Part shown: positions 1-7,500 of the stretch, piece by piece
Position numbering within the stretch: position 1 is the stretch's first letter
Layout of the letters: each line of letters starts with the position of its first letter
Assembly (NCBI GenBank): GCA_051745835.1
Contig: JBNJEL010000042.1
Coordinates: 1-15,216, forward strand
Direction of reading: 5' to 3'
DNA from: JBNJEL01 sp051745835
Lineage (GTDB): Bacteria; Bacillota; Halanaerobiia; Halobacteroidales; Acetohalobiaceae
Length of the DNA stretch: 15,216 nucleotides
Translations under genes and position numbers: made by a program
Notes under the pieces: generated by a model
Databases searched by the model: none
Seen by the model: the letters and a program-made list of their open reading frames with translations, nothing else
What the model was told of the DNA's origin: nothing

Positions 1-1
1 T

Positions 2-478
2 TGGGAAATAGATACTGTTATTGGTAAAAAGAATAAGTCAGATTCAGTTTTATTAACTATGACAGAGCGAATGACTCGCAAAGAGATCATCCGTAAAATT
101 ACTGGTAAAACAGTTACAGCGGTTCAAAATGAGATAACAACTTTAATCAATCAAGCTGGTGATTCTTTTTCAAAAGTCTTTAAAAGCTTTACTTGTGACA
201 ACGGCTCTGAATTTTCAGAGTTAAGTTCAATAGAAGAGATTACTAACACTAAAGTATACTATACACATTCATATTCATCCTGGGAACGAGGTACTAATGA
301 GCGTCACAATGGTCTCATCAGACGTTTTATTCCTAAAGGAAAAAGCATAAGTGAATTTTCAATTGAAACCATTACTAAAGTTCAAAACTGGTGTAATACT
401 TTACCTAGAAAGATTTTAGACTATCTAACACCAGATGAAGCATTTGAGGATCAATTGAAAGAAGTTTTATATGATTGA
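2..478 (+). CDS. IS30-family transposase, C-terminal catalytic part (5' end outside window)
   Basis: This is the DDE integrase core of an IS30-family transposase, which cuts and joins the element's ends. The frame is open from base 2, so the ATG at 59 is internal and the true start lies upstream of the window. Three catalytic positions are visible: Asp in WEIDTVIG (bases 11-13), Asp in CDNGSEF, and Glu in the GTNERHNGLIRRF block typical of IS30. The C-terminus (LTPDEAF near the end) also fits the family, so the visible 158 residues look intact. It is the only complete-looking coding frame on the + strand, opposite to every other gene here. The element's left end is not in the window, so whether the whole copy is functional cannot be judged. 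Family assignment is firm. Confidence 0.93.
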   Translation, partial: WEIDTVIGKKNKSDSVLLTMTERMTRKEIIRKITGKTVTAVQNEITTLINQAGDSFSKVFKSFTCDNGSEFSELSSIEEITNTKVYYTHSYSSWERGTNERHNGLIRRFIPKGKSISEFSIETITKVQNWCNTLPRKILDYLTPDEAFEDQLKEVLYD

Positions 479-484
479 TGAAAA

Positions 485-539
485 TATTGCAGTTTGAAAT
501 TAGTTCAATTTGCTATTGCAATTTAGGAAATAATTTCCC
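485..539 (+). repeat. Probable right end of the IS30 element
   Basis: Just after the transposase stop there are two near-identical blocks, TATTGCAGTTT (485-495) and TATTGCAATTT (514-524), separated by AT-rich bases that hold a TTGAA/TTCAA inverted pair. A short palindrome, GGAAATAATTTCC (527-539), follows. IS30 elements normally end a short distance after the transposase, so the terminal inverted repeat should lie here. The left end is missing from the window, so the exact boundary and target duplication cannot be fixed. Confidence 0.4.
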
Positions 540-728
540 CTCCTTCCTTAAACCTATTAACTTAATTTTATAGATTTAAAATATATTTTTCATAATATAT
601 TATATCATAATATTCTATTAAATACAATAATAAACTTTAAAGGAAATAAATATCAAAATAAATCAGCTTAAAGGCTAAAATTTAATCTATACAAAACAGA
701 ATATTTATCACAAAAAAATGAAAAGATT
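540..728. other. AT-rich intergenic stretch with no recognisable gene
   Basis: Very AT-rich sequence between the IS30 end and the DUF1540 terminator. I see stops in all frames and no ribosome binding site followed by a start codon. The only structured element is a possible minus-strand promoter, listed separately. Confidence 0.6.
599..627 (-). promoter_or_regulatory. Possible minus-strand promoter pointing at the IS30 3' end
   Basis: On the minus strand TTGTAT (627-622) and TATAAT (604-599) are separated by exactly 17 bases, with a TGA before the -10. No gene follows; transcription would run antisense into the transposase. In such AT-rich DNA a chance match is quite possible. Confidence 0.3.
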
Positions 729-760
729 AAAAAAAGCAAGAGCACTCAGCCGAGCACTCT
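729..760 (-). terminator. Intrinsic terminator after the DUF1540 gene
   Basis: On the minus strand a 9-bp stem, AGAGUGCUC / GAGUGCUCU with loop GGCU, is followed by UGC and seven U. Two of the pairs are G-U, so the stem forms fully only in the minus-strand RNA, which fixes the direction. It begins at the gene's TAA stop (762-760). Confidence 0.85.
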
Positions 761-909
761 TACTCTCTTCTAAAACTTCTACATTTAGTTTGAACAGCCT
801 CTCTAGCATAAGGACTATTATCATTACAATAAACCTCAATCTTATCTAATGTACAATTATTTTCTAATTGATGGACACAGTTAATAACGTGACACTCAAT
901 CTCTGCCAC
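760..909 (-). CDS. DUF1540 small cysteine-rich protein
   Basis: A 49-residue protein with the DUF1540 pattern: Cys6, Cys11, Cys19, Cys28 and Cys43 in the arrangement IECHVINCVH...NNCTLDKIEVYC...TKCRSF. Spaced cysteines of this kind suggest metal binding, but no function is established that I would assert. I chose the GTG at 909 because GAGGTGA lies at the right distance upstream; a GTG at 918 would add three residues but has no good ribosome binding site. It starts 20 bases after the stop of the acidic small protein upstream and ends at a strong terminator, so the two are probably one transcript. The identification rests on the cysteine spacing and the terminal CxxF-like block. Confidence 0.82.
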   Translation of the reverse strand: MAEIECHVINCVHQLENNCTLDKIEVYCNDNSPYAREAVQTKCRSFRRE

Positions 910-929
910 TCTCTTCACCTCTAATATAA

Positions 930-1130
930 TTAATCTCTTTTCTTCTGCTTAACTATACTCTTTAATTCATCTCTAATATCATAATCATCCGGATTAATAT
1001 CTTCGACAGCTTCAACACTTTCAATGCTAATATCTTCACCTAATTCTACATCATCAGGGCTTAAATCCTTCAACCGCTCGATTGTCTCTTTATTTAATTC
1101 TTTGACCGGTGGTATCTGATCATCTTCCAT
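930..1130 (-). CDS. Small, very acidic protein of unknown function
   Basis: A 66-residue protein that I do not recognise. It is extremely acidic (many Asp and Glu, with blocks such as SPDDVELGEDISIESVEAVE and INPDDYDIRDE) and ends in a short basic tail, KQKKRD. There is no signal peptide, membrane segment or cysteine. The longest frame starts at an ATG at 1148, but that ATG sits directly before AAGGAGG, which is an ideal ribosome binding site for the ATG at 1130 eight bases further on, so I take 1130. It precedes the DUF1540 gene by 20 bases and follows the DUF421 gene by 72, which suggests co-transcription at least with DUF1540. A weak TATACT box lies upstream without a clear -35. Confidence 0.72.
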   Translation of the reverse strand: MEDDQIPPVKELNKETIERLKDLSPDDVELGEDISIESVEAVEDINPDDYDIRDELKSIVKQKKRD

Positions 1131-1202
1131 CTCCGTTACCTCCTTCATTAACCTTTAAGGCTAGTATATCCAACTAACCAAACATTAACTCAGGTAAAAT
1201 TT

Positions 1203-1961
1203 TCAGTCTTGGAAGTGATCAGGAATTGCCTGCTTTACTCTAGTTGTGAGATCTTTAGCATTCCGAGTTGATAGATATAGTTCTCCGGTTGTATCCAAAG
1301 TAGCTAATAAGACATCATTAACCTGGTCAATACCTTTTTTCTCTAATTCAGACTCTAACCATTCTTGATCCAGATCAACCTTAGCTAAATTAGTATGATT
1401 GATCTCACCGTCATTAATTAAGATAGCAGGAATGCCTTCATACTCAGTCTCGATATTTAAATCCTCGGGAGTTAAGCCCCGTTTTTGCGACTTAGGAATT
1501 ACTGTTAGATCGCCAGAAGTCTCCAAAATAGCAAATTCAACATCGGCTATATTAAAGATACCATTAGCACGCAGCTGCGCCATCAAGTCATGAATGCTAA
1601 ATCTAGAATCTTTCATCTTTTCTTCGGCTATCTCACCATTCTTAATTAAGATACTAGGTCGTCCATTTAAAAACTTTCTAATCTTCTCACTCTTTAAAGA
1701 CAGATAAGAGATTAAAATCTGAGCACTACTTAAGGTAATAATCGGTACAATCGCATGCATTAAAGGAGCTTGATGGTCTTCAATTACCACCGCGCCTAAT
1801 TCTGCCATCATAATAGATACTACTAAATCAAAAGGAGTTAATTCTCCAATCTCCCGCTTACCCATTACTCTAACTGCAATTAATGTAAAGAAGTAGATCA
1901 AAACTGTTCTCGTCAACATTAAAGTAATTCTATTAGATGGATTAATTAAATCGCTAATCAT
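1203..1961 (-). CDS. DUF421/YetF-family membrane protein
   Basis: A 252-residue protein of the DUF421 (YetF/YrbG/YdfS-like) family, common in spore-forming Firmicutes; its biochemical role is not settled. About three membrane helices occupy residues 13-33, 43-62 and 68-88, followed by a cytoplasmic region. The signature stretch VMGKREIGELTPFDLVV lies between helices 1 and 2. The soluble part holds two copies of a similar module: GRPSILIKNGEI with FNIADVEFAILETSGDLTV, then IPAILINDGEI with VNDVLLATLDTTGELYL. The start has AAGGAG nine bases upstream. The leader carries an inverted repeat that covers this ribosome binding site (separate entry). PadR is encoded 119 bases upstream on the same strand, so it is a plausible regulator of this gene, though nothing here proves it. 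Confidence 0.92.
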   Translation of the reverse strand: MISDLINPSNRITLMLTRTVLIYFFTLIAVRVMGKREIGELTPFDLVVSIMMAELGAVVIEDHQAPLMHAIVPIITLSSAQILISYLSLKSEKIRKFLNGRPSILIKNGEIAEEKMKDSRFSIHDLMAQLRANGIFNIADVEFAILETSGDLTVIPKSQKRGLTPEDLNIETEYEGIPAILINDGEINHTNLAKVDLDQEWLESELEKKGIDQVNDVLLATLDTTGELYLSTRNAKDLTTRVKQAIPDHFQD

Positions 1962-1969
1962 ACCTACCC

Positions 1970-2037
1970 ACTCCTTATCAACTAATTTAACCAGTATAAT
2001 TAACTAGTAACTGTAAAAGATATTAATGATAAGGAGT
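1970..2037 (-). promoter_or_regulatory. Inverted repeat that could sequester the DUF421 ribosome binding site
   Basis: Two perfect 11-base arms, ACTCCTTATCA (1970-1980) and TGATAAGGAGT (2027-2037), are complementary and 46 bases apart. In the minus-strand RNA the second arm to be made, TGATAAGGAGT, contains the Shine-Dalgarno of the DUF421 gene and the first is its exact complement. If transcription starts upstream of 2037, folding would block translation. A possible promoter, TTTACA (2100-2095) and TATAAT (2076-2071) with an 18-base spacer, would include both arms; a start inside the loop would not. Confidence 0.5.
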
Positions 2038-2048
2038 CACACTACTTT

Positions 2049-2079
2049 TAGTATAATATAATTTTAGTAGATTATACTA
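2049..2079. repeat. 9-bp inverted repeat after padR
   Basis: TAGTATAAT (2049-2057) and ATTATACTA (2071-2079) form a perfect inverted repeat with a 13-base gap, two bases past the padR stop. Neither side has a U-run, so it is a poor intrinsic terminator. It overlaps a TATAAT that could serve the DUF421 gene, so it may be an operator or chance in AT-rich DNA. Confidence 0.4.
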
Positions 2080-2080
2080 C

Positions 2081-2467
2081 TTAAATATTTCCTTTGTAAA
2101 TTTCATCAATTGCTGTTTCAATTATCTTACGTGCCTCACGAAAGGAACTTTTATACTTAATCTTCATTTTCTCTAGATGTTTAGCACCTTTTTCTGTCAA
2201 TCGATAGTAACGAATAGAACGTTTATCTGGTTCTGACCACCAACTCTCCACATATCCCTCTTCTTCCATCTCTCTTAGCAGTGGATAGACCATACCGCGG
2301 GAGGGCTTCCAGCGAGCATCCATCTGGTCATTAATTGTATCTAATATCTTCTGTCCGTATAATTTATTATTATTCTTAAGTAAATGCAAGATATAAATAG
2401 AAGTAAAAGCAGTTGTACTGATCTTAGCTGGAAATTGTCGATTTAATTTACCTTGATAATCACTCAT
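2081..2467 (-). CDS. PadR-family transcriptional regulator
   Basis: A 128-residue winged-helix repressor of the PadR family, with the usual short helical C-terminal dimerisation arm. The helix-turn-helix region covers about residues 18-75: YILHLLKNNNKLYGQKIL, then the recognition-helix stretch SRGMVYPLLREMEEEGYV. The wing follows, with DKRSIRYYRLTEKG (81-94). The longest frame starts at 2500, but AGGAGG just before the ATG at 2467 makes that the real start and removes 11 basic residues encoded by the leader itself. PadR proteins usually repress neighbouring transport, stress or membrane genes and their own promoter. Here the next gene is the DUF421 membrane protein, and ACTT-type repeats overlap the padR promoter. 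The effector cannot be read from sequence. Confidence 0.9.
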   Translation of the reverse strand: MSDYQGKLNRQFPAKISTTAFTSIYILHLLKNNNKLYGQKILDTINDQMDARWKPSRGMVYPLLREMEEEGYVESWWSEPDKRSIRYYRLTEKGAKHLEKMKIKYKSSFREARKIIETAIDEIYKGNI

Positions 2468-2498
2468 TTTTTTCCTCCTAATTTTTTGATTTTTAATC

Positions 2499-2533
2499 AA
2501 GTCATAAGTGACTTAATTATAAGTTACTATATT
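2499..2533 (-). promoter_or_regulatory. padR promoter region with candidate autoregulatory operator
   Basis: The palindrome AAGTCA-TAAG-TGACTT (2499-2514) sits just upstream of the padR ribosome binding site. On the minus strand AGTAACTTAT is repeated as AGTCACTTAT, 15 bases further on. A TATAAT (2521-2516) lies between the two copies, but its -35 is poor. A repressor bound here would cover the -10, which fits PadR self-control; the binding protein is inferred. Confidence 0.45.
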
Positions 2534-2594
2534 ATTTAGATAAAAATTATTATTTTCCTTTATTTTATTAACAAAAAATCTCATTCTAGTAGAA

Positions 2595-4019
2595 CTATTC
2601 AATTAAATCTAAAATTAATTGACCAGCTTGATCCATTGCATGAGCTCCTAATAATAGAATTAAATCATTCTCCCCTACTTTATTAAGCACCTGTTTAAGA
2701 CAGACTTCTAAATAATCATCATATATAAATTTAATATTTTTTTGATTTAAAGTAGCAATAAATCTATCTCGTTCTCTATCTAAAACAGTATCACTCTCTC
2801 CAGCCAACTTTTGACAACTTGTAACTAATAATTCCGCCTGTGATAGTTCGCTAATTGCCTCACCTATCACTCTCGCATTTTCTTGATTAATCCTCACACC
2901 TCGATTACCTCGAATAGCATTAATAATATATAAATTCTCATACTCCAAATTCTTAATCGTTGCAAAGACCGCCTGATAATTCCCAGGATTATGAGCACAA
3001 TCATCAATAATAGTAAACTGCTGGTCATAGATCACTTCTAAACGTCTAAAGAAGGGTTGACAGGCTTGCAGTCCTTGTTGAATCTCTTCTGACTCCAATC
3101 CATATAATAATCCCGCAGCTACTGTAGCTAAACCGTTATAGATATTATGCTTGCCTAATAAATTAAGTTCTATTGTAAACTCTTGTGGTTCGATTAATCT
3201 GCCATCTATCCGCTCTAGTTGTTGGGCTAACTGCACTTTAAACTTACTACCACAGCGATTAAGCTCAAAATCACTTATTCTAATATCAGCCGCCTGACTA
3301 AAACCATAAGTAACAACCTCTGCTTGCAAATTAGACATCAACTCTGCCGCATACTGATCATCTAAATTAATTAAAGCATACTTATCAGCCCCGCATTGAG
3401 TGAAGAAACTGTGCTTGGTAGCTAAGTAATCTGCAAAATCTTGGTGTAAATCAAAGTGATCAGCAGTAATATTAGTATGAATTACCAGATCAAAATCTAA
3501 ACCTGCTATGCGGTCTAACTTAATACCATGTGATGAAACCTCCATTACCGCTAAGTCCACTTCTAGTCCAACCATCTGTGCCAAATAATCATAGATTTCT
3601 ATTGGCTGCGGAGTAGTTAAAGTAGGATCATGGACATAATTACCAATCTTAGTCTTAACAGTACCAATTAATCCCGTTTCAGCTCCTACTGTTGAAAATA
3701 ACGTTTCAATTAGATGGCTAGTAGTTGTCTTACCGTTAGTTCCCGTTACGCCCACTAAGTTCAATTTATGTGAAGGATAATCATATAACTGATTAGCTAA
3801 TTGAGCTAAAGTCTGACGGGCATTATCGACCTGTACTACTTCTACTTCTTCTTTGGTAATTTCCTCTTCGGTATAAATTACTTTAGCCCCTCGATTGATC
3901 GCTTGATCAATATATCGATTTCCATCATCTGCAAAACCTTTAATTGCCACAAAAGCATCCCCCGGCTTTACTTGTCGCGAATCACAAGCTACTCCTGAAA
4001 TGAGATTAGTAGGTTCCAT
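2595..4019 (-). CDS. Mur ligase family protein, MurE-like but non-canonical
   Basis: A 474-residue ATP-dependent amide ligase of the Mur family, closest in layout to MurE. The N-terminal domain has the MurE-type CDSRQVKPGDAFVAIKG (12-28). The central ATPase has the P-loop GVTGTNGKTTT (90-100), the TTPQPIEIYDYL block, EVSSHGIKLDRI, HTNITADHFDLH, and a Lys in YLATKH (202) that aligns with the carbamylated lysine of MurE. The C-terminal domain has DDCAHNPGNYQAVF (339-352), where MurE normally has DYAHTP. It has no DNPR-type diaminopimelate-binding motif and no usual GGDRD-like loop; instead AIRGNRGVRINQENA is seen. The acceptor amino acid is therefore uncertain, and a substrate other than UDP-MurNAc-dipeptide is possible. 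It is not in a division/cell-wall cluster. The start has GAGGAG upstream. Confidence 0.8.
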   Translation of the reverse strand: MEPTNLISGVACDSRQVKPGDAFVAIKGFADDGNRYIDQAINRGAKVIYTEEEITKEEVEVVQVDNARQTLAQLANQLYDYPSHKLNLVGVTGTNGKTTTSHLIETLFSTVGAETGLIGTVKTKIGNYVHDPTLTTPQPIEIYDYLAQMVGLEVDLAVMEVSSHGIKLDRIAGLDFDLVIHTNITADHFDLHQDFADYLATKHSFFTQCGADKYALINLDDQYAAELMSNLQAEVVTYGFSQAADIRISDFELNRCGSKFKVQLAQQLERIDGRLIEPQEFTIELNLLGKHNIYNGLATVAAGLLYGLESEEIQQGLQACQPFFRRLEVIYDQQFTIIDDCAHNPGNYQAVFATIKNLEYENLYIINAIRGNRGVRINQENARVIGEAISELSQAELLVTSCQKLAGESDTVLDRERDRFIATLNQKNIKFIYDDYLEVCLKQVLNKVGENDLILLLGAHAMDQAGQLILDLIE

Positions 4020-4094
4020 TCTGTCACTCCTCTATTATCAATTGTTGCTGTTAATATCATTTCAAAAGTAGAGCCAAAATATTATAATCAGACC

Positions 4095-4130
4095 AAAATA
4101 AAAAATAGCCCCTGTAATTAGGGACTATTA
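4095..4130 (-). terminator. Intrinsic terminator after metF
   Basis: In the minus-strand RNA a 10-bp stem AAUAGUCCCU / AGGGGCUAUU (one G-U pair) with loop AAUUAC is followed by a U-rich run. It lies 17 bases past the metF stop and closes the metH-metF unit. Confidence 0.88.
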
Positions 4131-4146
4131 AACCTTATTTTCAATT

Positions 4147-5007
4147 TTAACCTCTAATAATCTTATTTGCTACTTCTACCCCGCCAATTGGCATAATATG
4201 AATTCCATCAACTTTATCCTCTAACTCGGTAATTAGCTCCTGACTTAACTTAATACCTTCAGCTAAACCTTTATCTTTCATTCTAGCTACAACCTTATCC
4301 GGCACTTTAATACCTGGCACCTGTGTATTAAAATAATTAGCCATCTGATCATCTTTAAGAGGTAGAATACCTGCCAACAGTGGCACATCTAGATCATCAA
4401 TTAAATCTAAGAACCTAATTATAATCTCTGGATCATAGATCGGCTGTGTCTGAATAAATTCTGCTCCAGCGTCAACCTTTTTGTATAATCGTTCAATCTC
4501 CTCATCTAAATCCTCAGCTGCTGGATTAACTCCAACTCCAGCAGTTAAGTCCACATTACTAGCTAACTCTTTACCATTAACATCACAGCCTGTCTTCAAA
4601 TTACTAATCAGATCGACTAACTCAATCGAATCTACATCAAAGACACCCGTAGCTGTCGGATGATCGCCCTTAGCCGGATCATCTCCCGTTAAGGCTAAGA
4701 AGTTATTGACATCTAAACTACCAGCAGCCAACAATTCCGACTGTAGCCCTAATAGATTCTTATCACGACAGGTAATATGGGGAATAGTAGTTAAACCTAA
4801 CTGCTCCTGAATATGATAAGCAAAGATTGTCGGATTCATCCGTAACCGCGCCATATGATTATCTGTAATATTAACCGCTGCTACTCTATCATCTACTTTA
4901 CTAACTGCTGTCAATTCCTGGTCTAACTTAGCACCTCGCGGTGGATGCACCTCCACAGTAATTAATAAGTCATCTTCACTAAATAAATTCGCTACTCTAC
5001 TACTCAT
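4147..5007 (-). CDS. metF: Methylenetetrahydrofolate reductase (MetF family)
   Basis: A 286-residue flavin-dependent TIM barrel that reduces 5,10-methylene-THF to 5-methyl-THF, the methyl donor for MetH. Family landmarks are the catalytic Glu in TVEVHPPRG (residue 19), ITDNHMARLRMNP (47-59), HITCRDKN (77-84), ALTGDDP (105-111) and FIQTQPIYD (184-192). The length fits the short bacterial type. The start is backed by GGGAGG eight bases upstream. It follows metH by 32 bases and is followed by a terminator, so it is the second gene of the SAM-riboswitch transcript. In an acetogen-like metabolism the same enzyme type also serves the methyl branch of the Wood-Ljungdahl pathway, but control by SAM here argues for methionine synthesis. 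It lacks any C-terminal extension. Confidence 0.9.
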   Translation of the reverse strand: MSSRVANLFSEDDLLITVEVHPPRGAKLDQELTAVSKVDDRVAAVNITDNHMARLRMNPTIFAYHIQEQLGLTTIPHITCRDKNLLGLQSELLAAGSLDVNNFLALTGDDPAKGDHPTATGVFDVDSIELVDLISNLKTGCDVNGKELASNVDLTAGVGVNPAAEDLDEEIERLYKKVDAGAEFIQTQPIYDPEIIIRFLDLIDDLDVPLLAGILPLKDDQMANYFNTQVPGIKVPDKVVARMKDKGLAEGIKLSQELITELEDKVDGIHIMPIGGVEVANKIIRG

Positions 5008-5039
5008 TATTTCCGCCTCCCTATCAACATCTAAATGTA

Positions 5040-7472
5040 TTAATGATTAAGTAAGTTCTCTATCTTCTTGACTGCACTAATAGCATCTAAAGCATAATCG
5101 TCAGCACCAATCTCATTGGTATATGATTCATCTACTACTGCTCCGCCTAAGATCACCTTAACTTCTATACCCTCTTGAGCTAATAATTCGATAACTGTCT
5201 CCATCTCTACCATAGTGGTAGTCATTAGAGCACTCAAACCTACGACATCAACCTCTTCTTCTTGTGCTGTCTGGACTATCTCCTCAGCCGGTACATCTTT
5301 TCCTAAATCAACTACCGTAAAGTTATGATTCTCCAATACTATCTTAACAATATTCTTACCGATATCATGAACATCACCTTTTACAGTAGCCAATAAGACC
5401 TTACCTTTACTGCCTTGACTATCACCACTGTCTAACTTATCCTTCAGAAATTGAAAGCCCTGCTTCATTGTTTCCGCCGAAGCCATCAACTGCGGTAAGA
5501 AGTACTCTCCACTATCATACTTATTACCAACTTCTTTAATCGCAGGAATTAATCCTTCGTTCATTATCTCCTGCGGCTTAAATTGATCCAAGATTGATTT
5601 AATCAACTCAATAATCTCTTCTTGATTACCATTTAAGACCGCCTGCTTAACTGCTGACAGAGAAGATCCAGCAGTTTCGGAATCCATTGAATCCTCCTTC
5701 TCTGCCTCTTGTTCATCATCAGCCCCACCATCTTCTTCAACTTGAAAAGCAGCAATATAACTTTGAGCACTAGGATCGCGATTAGCCAGTACATCTCCGG
5801 CTAAAATAGTATTTCTAATCCCCTGATTAAGCGGATCAACTAAGTATGCATCCAAGCCATAACCTAAAGCCATAGCTAAGAAAGTCTGATTAAGTAGTGG
5901 CTTACACGGTAGACCATAAGAAACATTACTAATCCCTAGTACTGTCTTTAGACCTAATTCATTCTTCACTAACTTTATCGCTTCTAATGTCGCCATAACT
6001 TCCTCCTGCTTGGTACTAGCGGTCAAGACTAAAGTATCAATTAATAGATTCTCTGCAGGAATACCATACTCTGCAGCTCGCCTCTTAATCTTACGAGCTA
6101 TCTCCAAACGTCCCTCAGCTGTACTAGGAATTCCATCTTCATCTAATGCTAAACAGATTAAGTTAGCGCCGTACTTCTTCGCCAAAGGTAGAACTCGTTC
6201 CAAACTCTCATCTTCTCCGGTTACTGAATTAATCAATGCTTTACCAGCAAAGGTCTCTAAACCTGCTTCCAAAACCTCCGGGTCAGTAGTATCGATACAG
6301 ACACTAACCTGCGATGTAGCCTGCACTTTATTAACAATCCGCCGCATCATCTTTGCTCCATCAATTCCAGCACCGCCGCCAACATTGATATCTAAGACTT
6401 TAGCTCCAGCTTCTACCTGAGAGTTAATCTCCTGAGTAACTAAGTCTAACTTCTCCTCCCGCAACTCCTCAGTCATACCATCACGCGCACTAGGATTAAT
6501 TCGCTCTCCGATAATTAGACTATGACTCTCATTCTCTAAATTGATAACATCCGAGCGGCTAGTTAACTTAAAGTTCTGCTCAACTGAATAATCTAACACT
6601 TCTGTCTCTGCCAATTCCTGCGCAAAAGCTCTAATGTGATCGGGAGTGGTTCCACAACAGCCACCAACAATATTTGCCCCCTGCTCTACAAACTTTGCTA
6701 TATAATCTGCCATCTCAGCGGGAGACTGATCGAAGATCGTCTCACCCTCAACCATCTGTGGTAGCCCAGCATTCGGCTGCACAATTAAAGGCTTATCTGT
6801 GGCTGCTTTAAATTCAATTAATACTTCTAAGATACCCTCGGGACCTAAACTACAGTTAGCACCAATCACATCAACACCCAGAGACTCTAAAACTGCCGCT
6901 GCCACTTGAGGTGTAGTCCCGCTTAGCGTTCGGAGATCTTGATCAAAAGTCATTGCCGCAATAATTGGAAAGTGTTCATCAACTTCCTTAACTGCAATTA
7001 CTGCTGCACGCAATTCCTGAAGATCAGTCATCGTCTCTAAACTAATGATATCTACGCCGCTTTCAATCAAGACTTCTATCTGTTCCTTAAAGATCTCAAC
7101 ACCTTCTCTAAAGGTCAGATTCCCCATCGGTTCTAATAATTTACCTAACGGCCCTACCGAACCAGCAATATAATTATCTTCACTGATCTCCTGAGCTAGA
7201 TTGACCGCTGCTTGATTAATCTCCTCTACTCGCTCAGCCAAATCATAATTAGCTAATTTAAGTCGATTAGCACCGAAAGTATTAGTTTGAATCATATCAC
7301 TGCCCGCTGCTAAGTAGTTCTGATGTATCTTCTTTATCTCTTCGGGATGCTCTAAGTTCCACGATTCTGGTGCTTCATCTGTCTTAAGTCCAGCTTCCTG
7401 TAACTGAGTACCCATTGCTCCGTCAAATAGTAGTACTTCTTCACTTAATTCTTCTATAATCTCTGCTGACAT
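5040..7472 (-). CDS. metH: Cobalamin-dependent methionine synthase without activation domain
   Basis: An 810-residue enzyme that moves the methyl group from 5-methyl-THF through cobalamin to homocysteine. The homocysteine domain (about 4-292) has the DGAMGTQLQ motif and the zinc cysteines Cys207 and Cys272-Cys273 (GANCSLG, GGCCGTTPDH). The pterin domain (about 312-572) has GERINPSARDGM and LDINVGGGAG. A very acidic linker (about 577-602) leads to the cobalamin cap and binding domains, with DVHDIG (700-705) supplying the axial histidine. The sequence ends there, so the SAM-dependent reactivation domain of E. coli MetH is absent, as in many anaerobes. The longest frame starts at 7496, directly after the riboswitch U-run and without a ribosome binding site; AAGGAGG inside it points to the ATG at 7472, although with a rather long 11-base spacer. 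Confidence 0.93.
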   Translation of the reverse strand: MSAEIIEELSEEVLLFDGAMGTQLQEAGLKTDEAPESWNLEHPEEIKKIHQNYLAAGSDMIQTNTFGANRLKLANYDLAERVEEINQAAVNLAQEISEDNYIAGSVGPLGKLLEPMGNLTFREGVEIFKEQIEVLIESGVDIISLETMTDLQELRAAVIAVKEVDEHFPIIAAMTFDQDLRTLSGTTPQVAAAVLESLGVDVIGANCSLGPEGILEVLIEFKAATDKPLIVQPNAGLPQMVEGETIFDQSPAEMADYIAKFVEQGANIVGGCCGTTPDHIRAFAQELAETEVLDYSVEQNFKLTSRSDVINLENESHSLIIGERINPSARDGMTEELREEKLDLVTQEINSQVEAGAKVLDINVGGGAGIDGAKMMRRIVNKVQATSQVSVCIDTTDPEVLEAGLETFAGKALINSVTGEDESLERVLPLAKKYGANLICLALDEDGIPSTAEGRLEIARKIKRRAAEYGIPAENLLIDTLVLTASTKQEEVMATLEAIKLVKNELGLKTVLGISNVSYGLPCKPLLNQTFLAMALGYGLDAYLVDPLNQGIRNTILAGDVLANRDPSAQSYIAAFQVEEDGGADDEQEAEKEDSMDSETAGSSLSAVKQAVLNGNQEEIIELIKSILDQFKPQEIMNEGLIPAIKEVGNKYDSGEYFLPQLMASAETMKQGFQFLKDKLDSGDSQGSKGKVLLATVKGDVHDIGKNIVKIVLENHNFTVVDLGKDVPAEEIVQTAQEEEVDVVGLSALMTTTMVEMETVIELLAQEGIEVKVILGGAVVDESYTNEIGADDYALDAISAVKKIENLLNH

Positions 7473-7500
7473 GCTAACTACTTCCTCCTTCGCCATACTA

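Noticed and set aside
2531..2594. Terminator after the Mur ligase gene (TTCTA-TAGAA followed by T-run)
   Set aside because: The stem is too short and leaves almost no loop; the T-run alone is expected in this AT-rich gap.
2595..4019. Straight assignment as MurE (UDP-MurNAc-tripeptide synthetase)
   Set aside because: The diaminopimelate motif and the DYAHTP form are absent, so only the broader Mur ligase call is supported.
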